Part shown: positions 37,368 to 50,600 of the stretch, in pieces
Layout: every line of letters begins with the position of its first letter
How positions within the stretch are numbered: the stretch's first letter is position 1
NCBI GenBank assembly: GCA_024138025.1
Contig: JAMXBD010000813.1
Location: 372,001 to 436,000, forward strand
Reading direction: 5' to 3'
DNA length: 64,000 bases
DNA from: Combretum micranthum
Lineage: Eukaryota > Streptophyta > Magnoliopsida > Myrtales > Combretaceae
The notes under the pieces: model-generated
The model's database searches: none
What the model was told of the DNA's origin: nothing
The model's input: the letters and a program-made list of their open reading frames with translations, nothing else
Program-made: the position numbers and the translations under genes

Positions 37368-38444
37368 GAGACCGATGATCCAATGGCCGAGTGAGTTTTC
37401 CTCTTATTTTGTTACCTTGCTTGTACTTGTAGCTAGTTGCATTAGAATTAGGAAAAAGATAAAATTGTGATAAGTTGTGATATAATCTTGGTTGAATGAA
37501 TGATAAGAATATCAAGGCGAGACTTGTTGTAAAATCATTGTATGAGTTAGCATAGACTTGAATTGTCTGAAATTTTCTATGATCACTCTTAACCTACATA
37601 ATTAACATGCCACGATTATATGAATAAACTGTACATGCATACCACGTATTGAGTCACATTGCATTAGCTAATATACCTTTGGTGGGACAAAAGTATATTG
37701 GTGGAAGGTGAGGGAGCCTATGTTAACATTAAGGATGTGAGATCGCTTAAGTTAACGGAAGTAGGGTAGGCACTTATAACTACCACAATAAAATAATAGA
37801 GGTTGTATAATTAAGAGAAAGGGATCGGGATTATGGTTGCATGACTTATGGACCATCCCACTCAAGATTAGAATTATGGTTACATGACTTATGAACCACC
37901 CTAACCCCGAATGGAGGGCATAAATCCATTCACATATGACTAACGGAAAGTCATATACTTGTCTGCTCATGTGTTTGTTCATGCATAGCATATGGATGAA
38001 TTATAACTTGTTTATTATAGTACGAAATTAAGAGAACTCTCACTAAGCTAGTATAGGTTATGCCCCAATAGATGTTTGAATAAATAGATTGATGGGAAAA
38101 TGCTACCTGGGGACCAAGATGGTTTGAGCCGAATATAACTTCGGAATTCCGACAGGAAGTAAAGAATACTTGAAGGTATTAGCTAGGTTTTGTGAATTGT
38201 CTTGTAATAGTTATGTAGTGAAATTTGTGGATGAATTGTAATTAAAGTATAGTGAATTGTATTTCCTTTACATTATTACTCAAGTTGTATCAATATAAAA
38301 TATATCACTCCGAGGTGTCTCCTCCATGTGTTAGACACTTTATATATAGTATAGAAGCCTTTGTGTGACTGAGGTGGTCATTCCTAGGCTTTAATATTGT
38401 GTACGACGGACTACCACGTTTAGGGTACCCTTCGGGGCGTGACA

Positions 38445-38662
38445 GCTCAACTAAAGGCTTTTTGGACATGACAACTCCCAGCGTAGCCTCGAGGGGACTT
38501 CCAATGCATGAATTCTTTGATGTTGCTATTGACATGTTCGAAGCACAAGTCAAAGGCTTCTTTCATCTGCTTTCATTACTCCATTCTTCCTATTCTTCTT
38601 TCAATTTAATAGATTATAATCCAAACAATCATGCTTCGCATGCAATCTATATTTACAGATAA
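38445..38662 (+). pseudogene. Right half of the open frame split by LTR I
   Basis: Continues the frame of 33689-33850 after the second TSD copy, ending at a stop at 38660-38662. The segment includes M-T-T-P-S-V-A-S-R-G-L-P-M-H-E-F-F-D. Together with the left half it would have been roughly 125-130 codons before the LTR inserted. Product unknown. Confidence 0.35.
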
Positions 38663-39507
38663 ATTTTCTTCATTTGGCTCAAAACAATCTATCATTACTC
38701 TCAGCATAAGATTTCCCAATCCTCTAGCTCTCGACCTTGTAATAGAACCTTCAAGTCGATTCCCATCACATGAATTCTTTCTGTTTTGTCTTCCACAATT
38801 TTCATGTCTTCTTTCTCCTTTTTCTTCTGCAATTCTTTCCTCTTGTTCTCCTGTTTTGTTTATCCTTATCCTTCTCTTATTTTTGTCCTTTCTAAAAATT
38901 GTTTCCTATCATTTCCTTTGTTATTTAGAATTAAATCTAGCTTGTCATCTTGTATATATTATATCCATTTGTTTCCAGACGGTACTCAGACATTTTCAAA
39001 CAGATTATTTATCAAAAAATAGATATAAATGAAAAACAGATATTTTTATTCGAAAACAGATTAATCGGACTAGATACAAATTAATATACAAATGCAAATC
39101 GATTGAAAAAAGAACAGCAACAAAAATTGACTTACCCATCTCCCACAACTCAACAATCCACGAGAAAACCATGGAACCTAGGAAAAGCAATCATAACACC
39201 TCTTTTCCGCAACTACCACATGATGATCATGATAATGGTGATGATGATTACGTCTGCATCGTTCCAACCATGAATTAAATTTTTTCATCTTGTGAACTCA
39301 TGTTTTGGAATTTCATGCATTCTATGGCCATGGTAGGAGGACCATGGAACCTTTACTTGATTGATGATGTTAAGAGAACAGCACAAACTTGTCATCTTTT
39401 AGGATGAGAAACATCATTTCGATTTGGAAAGAATAAGTAAAACAATGTTAAACTAATTATTAGAAAATGTGATTGTTTTCCAATATTTTAAATTTTTATC
39501 ACTGACT
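38663..39507. other. AT-rich intergenic sequence with an inverted copy of the foldback edge
   Basis: Region 38768-38880 is pyrimidine-rich and is the reverse complement of 31640-31750. The rest, including an ACAGATATTTTTATTCG segment near 39030 resembling 50810-50930 in intron 4, shows no gene. Confidence 0.5.
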
Positions 39508-39803
39508 GCTCGTTCACTTCGCTGTAATTGCAATTTCATTACAGCTCTATTCTTTATGAATAGCTATTACGATATTTAGTTCATTGAATAACAATTCCAT
39601 AATGAATCCCTATTATACAAAACATTGAAAAGTCATTCTTTATTTTAATTTATGAATATCAATTTAATACTGAAACTTTCTTTTTTTCAAAATACTACCA
39701 TTTAATTAAAAAATTAATAGAAAAAATCATATTACAACTCTATTCCATTCCTCCGTAATATGAATTCCATTACAGCCTTATTCATTCAGCGAAATGAACG
39801 AGC
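39508..39803. mobile_element. MITE-like element of about 296 bp
   Basis: The left end GCTCGTTCACTTCGCTG and the right end (read back) GCTCGTTCATTTCGCTG are 17-bp inverted repeats with one mismatch. Similarity continues inward (TGTAAT, CTCTATTC). The interior is AT-rich and non-coding. I could not find a convincing TSD, so the superfamily is open. Confidence 0.7.
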
Positions 39804-39988
39804 TATAAATGATTGCATAAACTATCAAATCTCATCAAATTCCATGAACTTATTCTCCCATTAATAAATTTGTCATTTGCTTTGTTCATTTTTCTTGGAT
39901 AACGGCCTCGCAATTCCTGAGCAGCCATGTTTATTTTCAAACTTAAACCGAAGTGATTAAGAAGAAGAAGAAGATCATAGCTCCTCGT

Positions 39989-40168
39989 ATGGAAATCGAG
40001 AAATTAATTGTCCGTAACTTTAAAATGTATAGGCTGCCATGGGAAGTGTACTCTGGCTGTTTCAAGGTTGACGAATTTTGCCATAGCAAAATTATAAAAT
40101 CGTCGAAGTTCTTCAAGAAGACGTTACAAAGTTCTGTGAGGTCATTTTCTGTAGCTTTCTTCTCTTGA
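39989..40168 (+). other. Small unassigned open frame
   Basis: From ATG 39989 the frame gives 59 residues (M-E-I-E-K-L-I-V-R-N-F ...), ending at TGA. It is lysine-rich, has mixed codon use, and is preceded by five lysine codons in frame. No family recognised. It may be an exon relic or chance. The surrounding 39804-40989 is AT-rich intergenic DNA holding the 3' flank of the RRP6-like gene, an (AT)n run near 40267 and several T-runs. Confidence 0.2.
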
Positions 40169-40267
40169 ATTATTATTTTTATTTTTATTTTGTTAATTTA
40201 AATTATATTAATTACTGCAAATAATGATGACACGTCGAAATTTTGTGTAAATTTCTTTTCATCAGAA

Positions 40268-40298
<31 letters not shown>

Positions 40299-40989
40299 AA
40301 TAACTGAAAACCCCATGTGACAACAGCGGGGTTTTAATATTAATTTAACAGAAAGAACAAATATTGGATTATGATTAACCCAACGTGCAAACATAAATTA
40401 ATGGAAGCGAAAGTTACATCGGCTAGAGAGAGAGTGAGCACGGCATACATACATAGCAGATAAGAAGTCTTTTTTTTTTTTTTCCTTTGGGTAATTGCAG
40501 ATAATAAGTTGCAGCATCGAAGTCTTTAGTGAAATTATGAAACCTATTTGATACCTGAGAGAAGATGTCATTTCCTGCTATTAGTAGCACATCATTTTGA
40601 CACATATCTTTTATTACTACCAGCAACTAACAATGAAATATCCACAATAAAAAGAAGCAAAATTGACAAACCTAAATCTGGTTCAAGCATGGTGGATAAA
40701 TTTTGCAGTGTTTCTCAAACATAGTTACTATTTATATTTACTATTTGGAAAAAAAAAAAAAACGTAGCATTTCGTGTTCTTTTCCCTAATATATAATGAA
40801 TAGGAGAAGATATATAATGAAAAGGGCAAATGATTCAATCTCACTTTTATCCGTTCTGACTTACCTCAAGAAAGGTCAAAATTATAGGATTAGACCTCTT
40901 CAAAATCAGCTTGCTTTCTTTCTACCATATATCACTGCTCGAATGATGTATATAAGTTTCTGTTTCACATATCAAGTGTTTCAGTGGTG

Positions 40990-41619
40990 TTAGCGAAAGG
41001 TTGCACTTCGATTACCGGTTGCAGGAAAAGCCTGACGCCGTCTACCTTGTGGGATTGGTCTGTTTCCATCATCTCCACAGGCTTCACGGACGGAGGAGCT
41101 CTTCTTTTTTTGAGATTTTGATAATGATTTCAGACCTCCATCTTCCAATTCCTCCTCAGTTTCTCCAAATCTCACCTCACTTCTTGCTGCCTCATAATCA
41201 AATGGCTTCAGTCGCAGAAAATGACCAGCGACAGGAATTTTCTCTTTCCTCCCAGCTTTCCTGCTTTCATTGATCGATTGGAAGCACTTCTTGAAGCTTG
41301 ATGATAAATCATTAAGAGTTGTCGTGTCTTCTTCTTTGTCCATTTCCAAAGCAGCCCTGTCAGATTCATTTCCACCAGGCACCGCTGTGCTTTCTGACTT
41401 GTCTTCCACAAGCTCATCACTGCTAGAATTACCTTCCAATAATATAATATTTTCAACAGTTGAAGAAGAAGGTGGAACAGCGCTGAGATCATGCTCATGC
41501 TGACTTTCTGCTGTAGGCTCTTCAACTTTTGCCACTACTTGTTTTTCAACTCCCATAAAGGAGTGGAAGGGTAAACTCACTGAAGATCTGATCTGATCCA
41601 GCTTTACCTCCTTTTTGTC
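40990..41619 (-). CDS. RRP6L: RRP6L exon 14 (C-terminal tail and stop)
   Basis: 209 clean codons plus TAA. Includes L-P-F-H-S-F, a Glu/Ser-rich stretch, F-L-R-L-K-P-F-D-Y-E-A-A-R, a basic S-K-S-Q-K-K-K segment and the end Q-A-F-P-A-T-G-N-R-S-A-T-F-R. The basic tail probably gives nuclear or nucleolar targeting. Confidence 0.96.
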   Translation of the reverse strand, partial: DKKEVKLDQIRSSVSLPFHSFMGVEKQVVAKVEEPTAESQHEHDLSAVPPSSSTVENIILLEGNSSSDELVEDKSESTAVPGGNESDRAALEMDKEEDTTTLNDLSSSFKKCFQSINESRKAGRKEKIPVAGHFLRLKPFDYEAARSEVRFGETEEELEDGGLKSLSKSQKKKSSSVREACGDDGNRPIPQGRRRQAFPATGNRSATFR

Positions 41620-44600
41620 CTACAAAGTCCATTCATAATCAGTTCAACTTTTCACATGTCAAGGTTGAAACAACCCCAACCTTATCAGAATATCAGAATC
41701 TGAACCAATAATTGGATGAAGTCAAATATATATAAAATCACAATCATACACATCAGGAAATAAAACCAATATTTAACTTTCATAGCCCTCCTCTACCAAC
41801 CTACCAAAAAACAAGGTACTGCAGTGTTTCTTCTTTTCCTACTTTTTTTTTCTTGTGTGCGTGTGTTGGTGTTGGTGGTGGTGGTGGTTGTGGTGGTGGT
41901 TGGTGGGGTGGGGGGTTTTGGGTTTTGCAGTTTTATTGCAATCATTTTGCTCTATTATAATGGTCCAAATTTAGAGAACGATATCCACACAAACCTTGTT
42001 ACCAGCAGCAGATTTTCTCTTGGATGCTGAGTTTCCCAAAAGTGCTCCAAAAGCACCTGCAGGCTTTTTGACAGCTTGGATGGACACAGTCGAAACCTGA
42101 AATCACAAGGCAGACAATTGCCCACACAGACATCAACCAATAAAAAGCATATGTTTGGCAATGGCATGCAACTCCCAAAGAAATAACCTTATTATTAGTA
42201 TTAGCATTTCTATTGTCTGTTGATGGGGAATTCTCAGAAACATTTATGTTAGACTCAATCCTCCTTCTAAGAGAATCCTCTGACGCAAATCCTTCTACCC
42301 TTGGTTAGAGCCACTATTGCGAGTCTTCACGGAATCCACCAGATCCTCAGACACTGGTTTCTGAATAGATAAACCGAATTCAGAGTTACTGTTTGTTTTA
42401 GTATCCTCAATGCCCACATTCTTTATTTGAAGATCTGGTTGGGTGTCAGACCCAAGAGCCTCTGGACCATCAAGAGCCAAGAGATTTCCTTCTGGCACCT
42501 ACCAACAAAAATTACATGGTAAGTAGAATTAATTTAGACATAGTAAAGGAGAAAAGGAAGATGCCTGAAAAAAGTTCAGCTGGACCTTTTTTTTTTTCTG
42601 TGGCTGTGTGTGGTGTTTTGGTGTTTTGGGGGGGTTGGGGTGTGCCCTTAGCTGGAGTTAACTGAGATCTGGAAATCACTGTTCTAAATGTAGTGATGGA
42701 AACATGATAATCAGACTATTTCAAGAATTATCATCAAGATTCCACCTTCCTTTCACATGACATCCAGTAATCACTTTTGACAAGGTCATATACAACAATA
42801 ATGACGAGAATGGGATCCTTAGGTGCCACGCAGGTTCTTAAGCACCTCTTTTACCTCTCTTCTTAAAGGACTTCATTACTTTATCCAAAGATCCTTCATA
42901 AAAGCTCCATAGCAACTTTTTAAATTTTTTTTGGGTCCCATTCTTTTATTACTTTTAAAGTAAATACATCTAACTCTTTGTCTGTTCTAGCAATACTCAT
43001 AAATTTATGTGTGTGCATATATATATTTATATAAAACTTTTCGGAGTGCCTTATGAAGGACTCCAGATTTTACAAAGAACCTAATTACAATGGTAACCAA
43101 AAGGTGGGTTTTTAGCGAAAGGAATGGTGTCAAACATCTCCATTGTATATGCTCTAAAAAAATTAAAAAACCACACAACAACTGTCCTTTGGGGCAAGCA
43201 ATGTTTGTTCCACTTCCATTACATAATATGAAGAAACATTTATCCAATACATAGCATGAAAATCATGTCAAAAGCTCAGCCATCTGAACTTCACAAAATA
43301 AACTGTAACGACATAAGTACATAGGCACAAACCTTTACTTCCACCCAAGAAACATTGCACTTAATAAGATGGTGATTCTTTCAGACTCAAAAAGCCAGAT
43401 TGGTTGCAGTTTTGTTTTTCTATTAATAGATTTCGACTTTTGAATAGAGAAGAGTGACGGTAACAATAATTTCTTGATTAGAACTGCTTTGCAGCAATTG
43501 CACAAATATGCAAAGAAACCAATAACGGCTCGTGATATTACACTTGTGCAGGACCAGTAAATATATATGCATGTGTGCACTCCCACAGGCAAAGAAACAC
43601 TGCAAAATTATTAGAGCACTCAAGCTTCTATAGCATTATAATGACCTTTGCAGCTGTCATCTGTCAATAAACAGTTAAAAAATAAAAAAAAAACAAGCAA
43701 ATTCTGCAAAATAAGAAAGCAGCTTATGAGAGTTTGATGAAGCATATTAGTAAAGGTTCATCCTATGTCATTGTAAAACAAATAAAAGTGCACATAGCTT
43801 ACAGTTTCGGTGCGTTTCTCCTTCAGCTGCTCCGCAGCAGCCTCAAATGCAGCAGCATTTTGCATAGAATGCAATATGATGTCAACAACAGTAGAAAGAT
43901 TACGCTCAACATACGGGTGTCTCATTTTCAACAAACGACGCAATTTGCCAGTACTGAGAGGCATCTGCTTGGCTTTTCCAGAAAAATCAAAAGGGACCAA
44001 ATTCAATGTTTGGTTCACATTTCAAATGCAAGAATGAAGTACAAAAGACAAAGGGAAGGAGAATGCAGAAGGCAAAGAGTTCATAATACCAATTTCTAGA
44101 AGCATCTTGTTTGGCAGTATGTAACCAGTGCTCTCATCCTCAGCACGAGCAACAGCATCTCGCCATCCATAGAGTCCCTGCAAGCCACTTATTAACATCA
44201 ACTCATAAAAGGAAGGAAACACTTGTCAAAAAATAACACAACATTATGCATTAGCTTATCTAAATAATATATCTCGCATGTTTCTATCTGACAAGATTTA
44301 TATGTGATTCATTAAGTTTTGCATGTGTGGAAGAAATGTAAATGAATGTTCCAAACAACAACATAGTGATGCATGCATAGAAAAGGTAAAACTGCCTTTT
44401 AAAGCTTGAAAATGAGTTGACATGTCTCTTCTTACAAGCTAAAGCTTTCATTCATATTTGGCAATATGGGAACTTGTAATAGTTTTAGCTATAGTATGAT
44501 AGTGTAACATAATTGGAAGGACAGACCTTCCTTTTACAGAAAGCATACCTTACCTTCCTCAACACTAACTAGTTTGGCTCATCAAGTGCGACAGTGCTCT

Positions 44601-47600
44601 GAAGTTTTGCATAAGAGTTGTTCTATATACTTGCAGTTAAAGAGTATAACAGAAAAGAGATTTCATTTGGTCCATAAGACATAACAAGGCAGATTAAAGG
44701 TTAACAATTATCTTTAAAGGGCAAGAAGAGAAAATCTTTGTTCAGCCGATTCAGAATTTTCAAACCACCCCCACCCAAGCTCGGGCGCACAAATAATAAT
44801 AATTCCAAATTCTCTTTGTTTAGATTAAGTCCTGTTGCTTCATCTTCATGATTAAAAGGTTTGGAAGCAGGCAGGCAAAGCAACTGGATGGCCATTCTAT
44901 TGTTTCCAAATAGAGAAACGTAAATAATTTCAGCATGAGAAAGCAATCACTATTCTTTTTCGATATGTTTGCTTGCAGCTCTTAGAACAAGTTCAAAAAC
45001 AAGAAATTTAAACATTCTTCCAATATTTTTTACAGCAGCAATTAAAACATTTCAAGCAAACACAAACTTCAACAAGTTGTCTAAACTGCAGTAACAACAA
45101 AACAGAAAAGACATGTATTGGACTATTGGCCCTACCCATTCAAGCCAATCCATTTTGATCACAAACAGTTCCCATTCTTAATCCAACATTAAGCTCTTAG
45201 AACAAGTTCAAAAACAAGAAATTTAAACATTCTTCCAAGATTTTTTACAGCAGCAATTAAAACATTTCAAGCAAACACGAAACTTCAACAAGTTGTCTAA
45301 ACTACAGTAACAACAAAACAGAAAGGACATGTATTGGACTATTGACCCATACCATTCAAGCCAATCCATTTTGATCACAAACAGTTCCCATTCTTAATCC
45401 AACATTGGAGCGAATCCATTTCGCTCCTCATGTAAACTTATAATTATAATAAAAAAGACCAGTGCACAGCTAACTCATCACCTTAAGAAAGGAAGCTCAT
45501 CAATGTGATCACATTTTTCCACCTTTATTTCCTTTTTCTTTTTGGTACTTGAAGTGCATATGTAATAAGCCATAATGAAGGTGCTACAAAGAAGACTTCA
45601 TAGCTAAAACTGTTCCCTTCAGCATGTATCAATATTAATTTTGTAATTTTTAGACACCTATCAACAAGTGCATCATCCTTGAAGAGAAAAATTTATATCA
45701 TGCATATAGTGCATCAACAATCCTAATGCAGGTTTCACGAATGCTGCCTGATATTGTGAAATGTGAACCGCTAGAAGACTGCCAATAAGGACAATGCTAG
45801 AAGGATATGATTACTGAAATATCCATCAAAGAAATTAGCCACGGATGATTTTTTTTTTTTTTTTTGGGCCAGCAAAACCACAGATGATTACAAAAGCAAA
45901 GTTAATAGCTTACAGATACAATGGCAACTTGTTGTGCGTTAAATCCTCCCCCTGTAGCCTGTTACAGTACATCACATATTATTAGCATGGAAAATAATAA
46001 GTCTAAAATAAACAGAAGATGAAGACAAGCTAAACAAGAGGTTGATTTGAGGAATAAACATCAAAAAGGAAGCAGATATTAATAACGAACCCATATACAT
46101 GTTGGTATGAGTTCTCTGTCAAAAGCTCTTTCTCATAAAGTTGCATGCATACATCACAACTCCTTTTGTAGACCTGAAAGCATGAAGAAACTTTATTTTA
46201 GTGAATGTAAATTTTTCTTTTCCTTGATGAGTGATGACTGGTCAAACAAGTCACTAAGTCTAGGTTAAAACAACACTAAAGGGCATGAACATAGCAATAC
46301 CTTTCAAGTTCATCATGTACATGGCCATCAACTAACAACTATCCCTGCTCCGCTAGATAATTCCATAAAACAATCTTAGCTAAAAATGTCCATAAAAGGA
46401 GTCCGCCGATGTGATTAATTCTCTTAAGTATATTATTTCTTTGAGTTGCATAGAGGTCCACCCCTCTTTACTGATCATATATACTTTGAGAGATCCATGT
46501 AGATGTGTTTTTAATACAGATTCCTTCAAATTTATGTAGCCCATCCATACTCATCATCCTTGGCCATCAAAAGGGTAAAATTTAACTGCTCCATTACCCA
46601 GCCAATACATGGCCTGCCAAGACAATCTCCTCAAAATACCCTATGAGAGGGAAACATTATAGTAGAGAATAAAACCATCCTCCAGCTCATTATCTCGGAT
46701 TCTCCTATTAAGGTAATTGTCATCAAAAAGCTGTCCCAAAATGCCTCCATTTTTCACACTGTTTTTAATAGTTGCCAGATTGAACTTATATCTATGACTT
46801 CCCTTACCACAAAATCAAATGCTCGTGGCACCTAATTCTTTAAGTTAGATCTTCTCTTCAAGACATTGCAACAGACACAATTATGGATGAAAAAATTAGG
46901 GCTGAAAGTGAGTCAAACTCAAATAGCTTACCAGTAGGCTATTCGAGTTCAACTCAGCTGCAACCAGTCAAGCTTGAATTCAACCTACTCAAGTAGCTAT
47001 TTAGTTCAAACTCAAGTAAGTTGACTCACAAATTTCTCAAGCTTTTATATATTATAAAAATTATAAAAAACATGTTAAAACAATTTATTTTCTATTCTAA
47101 TCTAATCAAGCTTTAATCAGATCGAGCGCGAGCTTATCAAGTAGTAATTTGTGTTTAGCTCGAGTTTCAAGTTTTTCATTTGAGTCGAATTCAAATTCGA
47201 TGCTGTATCACCTTGATTCAACTCGACTCATTTACAGCCCAGATAGAATAGTAAAGAGAGAACCCACAGAATCTAACCAAATCTGCACACTAATGCTCTA
47301 AACTACTAAAGAATTGAAGCCAGAAAAGAAAAGTAAGAAAAAATTGAGTGCCTACAAAGCAATATAGGCCTAGGATTGAAAACCTAAAAATTACACTAGT
47401 GTATGATAATCCCAAATGCCGCTTTCATATTTTATCATTAGCCCTAACCATTGCACAAAGATGAAAAGCCATCAGATCCTCCGTTCAGGAGAAAGCAGCC
47501 TGTTAAATGTAAACTAAGCTAATGAATCTATATGAAGAAATAGGAAAATTAAAAAAAAAAAGATAGAAATAAATTAATTAATTGAATTAAGAGAAAAAAG

Positions 47601-50600
47601 AAATGTGCTGTCTCCATTTTTCAATGACTCAACTTGAATATATCAAGTAAAAAAATATTGTCACATTTTTAATAAATAACAAGAGAGGAGTAAGAGCAGT
47701 AAATAACACAATAAAATAATAATAAAAACAAAAGTGGACAATGTCAAAATTACTACAAAACTTTGCACATTTTTCAATCTTATACCCAGAGTCTGAAGTT
47801 ATTAGCACGATACCCAATTGAACTTTTACTTTTCAAATTCACTACCTGACCTCTAAGTCATACTCTTTGACCAATTAAGTATTTACGCCTTCATCTTATG
47901 AAGCTAGCTATTTTGATAAGTAAAAGGTTCAATAAGTTATAATATTTAGCAACTTTAAACTTCAAGCATAAAATTTGATAAGTGAATGTTTAATTAATAT
48001 AACATTTTACAATTTCAATCTTCCAAGTGTAAAATTGAAAGACATCAAAAGATTATGAAAAATTTCAAGTTTCATGTCCAAGCCATCAAAAGGTCGTGAA
48101 ATTATTACAGAGCCCCAAAGAATCAAACTTCGATTTAAATGATAAAAAAGTAGATATAAACCCCAATTTGAAGGAATTAGATCTCCCACACACACTCACT
48201 AGAGCCAAATTATTCCACACAGAACTTAAAACTCCTCACTGACTCTATATACTAGACCAATATGAAAATACCCCATTTATACCCATACACATACCTTTGT
48301 CACATGGCATCTCATTAGAATTCCTTGACTAAATATACTAGTACTAATACTAGATATAAACATACTGCTATTAACTATATCTAGTACCTAACAAATTGTC
48401 TGATTAAAATAATCAATGCCCTAGGGTAAAATAGATAATTAGCAACAGTTACTAGGGCCCTATAGAGTAGGCAGAAAGCTAATATGCTTGCAAAACAATG
48501 GCCAATAGGCTGCAATGCAACAATGCAGACTTCTAAATACCACAACTGAGGAACTTATAATTCAAGGGAAACATATACCTCAACTAAAGCATCAGCTGAA
48601 TTGCCAGATCCAGACTCTTCAGACATCGTGATAAGCTTGATTTTCATCAAGTCATAAATATGTAAGAGGTAGTGCGTATCTTCTCTAGCATATCTGCATA
48701 TATGAATTTAGCAATCTCAGTTCTCCATCTATGAAGCAAAGAGCAAAGTTAAAATATCAGAATGGTTTTCTGTAGTGTGTTGGTCTGACAATATAAGACC
48801 TGACTCATGAGACAACCAGGCACCCTTTTGTAAAATATAAATTATTTGACAAGAATATCAAACTCATGAAATAAATGATCAAAAAAAATCTTATAGTAGC
48901 AATTTTTAAGGAAGGATCACAAATAACTATTAACTGGTTGCAATTACCATGGACAATCAACGGAGGGACAAAATCATAATTCAATTGCCACCTCCAGGGC
49001 ACATTAACTATCCTAGAAGATGCAGGTAATGGCTTAATCCAGCTTGTACCAGACTACATTACTCTAAAACGTAACATGAATGGTGATGGATTGAAACCGG
49101 AGCTTCATGCAATTTATCATAAGTACATCTAACCTCTATCACTAGATTAGCCTTCTGTAAAGACAAATATGTCTTAACAATTGATGAGGTTGCCAATCAC
49201 TTAACATAAAGATGCCTAAAGAAAAGAGTGCAGCTGAAGGTGAAAGGGGAAAAAGTGGAGGAAAAAAAAAAAAAAAAAGGATACTGACCAAATCATAATA
49301 CCTAAGCATCTCATCGGGAGAGGGCGTAATCTCCAATCTGCATTCTGGTATCTGGGTGGATGACATGCCAACCATGAGAATAATCGTAGAGGAATGTGGA
49401 AAAATACTTTTAGTAAATAATATTGTTAGTAATAAAACATACTCTTTGTTAGCAGTAACTCCACAAAAATGATGCAAAAGATGCTCCAAACTGTTTCATC
49501 CAGCTTTAACACTCTCGATGCCTAAGGCCAAACCTACCAATGAATCCTCCATCAACAAAACATTTACAAGACCTAAGTACACTAAAACAAAATAAGAGCA
49601 GTTTTGAGCTATTAAAATAAGAGAATTTAATTATTGACTAGAACTAACATAAAAAGTAAATAAAAAGCATTGGGACTGAAGATTAGCACACTGAAGTAGT
49701 ACCTGAATTCTTCACACATCATTAAGCATAAGAGACTTCGTTAGTCTGATAGGTCTAATATTTAAATTCTAAATCATACAACACATTAGAAAAGTAACAC
49801 CCATAATGACGAGTACTCATGTTCAGACAGAAGGTTAACATGCATACCTATTGTATCTTAAATTCAGAATTCATACAACAGAATTAAGAAAAGTAACACC
49901 ATGAATGGCAACTGCTCATGTTTCAGACAGAAGGCTAACATGCATACCTATTGTTATAAAAAAACACATTTAAAAAAACTAACCATGCATTAGATGAAAG
50001 AAGAGCTTCATGTTTTTATATGCCATACAAAGTGTAAAAGGGGGGGTTGTGTGGAATAAATTAGTAAATATTATCAGCTGATCCCCCTGAGAGAGTGTCC
50101 TCAGTCAATACTGCTTCAGGGTTAATTGAGGAGCCATCTCTTCTGTATGAGAAAATTCCTCAAGGAATAGGGGTACCACCATACTATGATGTTTGGCTGG
50201 CAGGAGAGGGGTCATTCCTTAACCATTACTTCCTTTCACATGTTGTTTAGTCGGTGGAATGTGTTTTCCATTTGGTAAGAATACCCAGTCCATATATTTG
50301 GTAAGAATACCCCGTATTCTATGAAATGTCTATCCCCCAAAAAAGAAAAAAAATGGAATTAGCATGCTTTGCCCAGTCCATACAATACCCATGGCTAACC
50401 TCGATGTTACTCCACCTCAACAATAACCACCACCATCAAGACCTCTGTCCACCCCACAACCCAGTAGAACTCATTCTCTCTCTTCTAATCTCATTTCTCA
50501 CTCGTCTCACTTCCTGCTGATATGATCCTTTTTCTCTCATCTTCATGCCCCCCGCTCTCTCATCTCATGTGCAGCAAGCCTCTTTTTCAGATTTGCCTGT

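Larger units (their letters stand above)
33851..38444 (+). mobile_element. Solo LTR I, complete
   Basis: This plus-strand LTR starts TATAAGCCCCG (TG decayed to TA) and ends CGGGGCGTGACA at 38444, 4594 bp. Perfect TSD GCTCA at 33846-33850 and 38445-38449. The first 100 bp match LTR B read on its own strand. TATAAACCCC box at about 34993-35003, GGCGC box near 34910, degenerate tandem array at 35560-36760, mid-LTR block at about 37140-37235, acidic micro-ORF at 37323-37367, ATGGCCGA/GTGAGT at 37383, terminal palindrome at about 38331-38410. Confidence 0.94.

Noticed and set aside
38631..39032. 133-codon plus-strand open frame
   Set aside because: Its second half is the pyrimidine-rich inverted copy of the foldback edge, and no domain is visible.
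41001..41525. Plus-strand and alternative minus-strand frames over the RRP6L last exon
   Set aside because: Shadows of the clean, conserved minus-strand exon 14.
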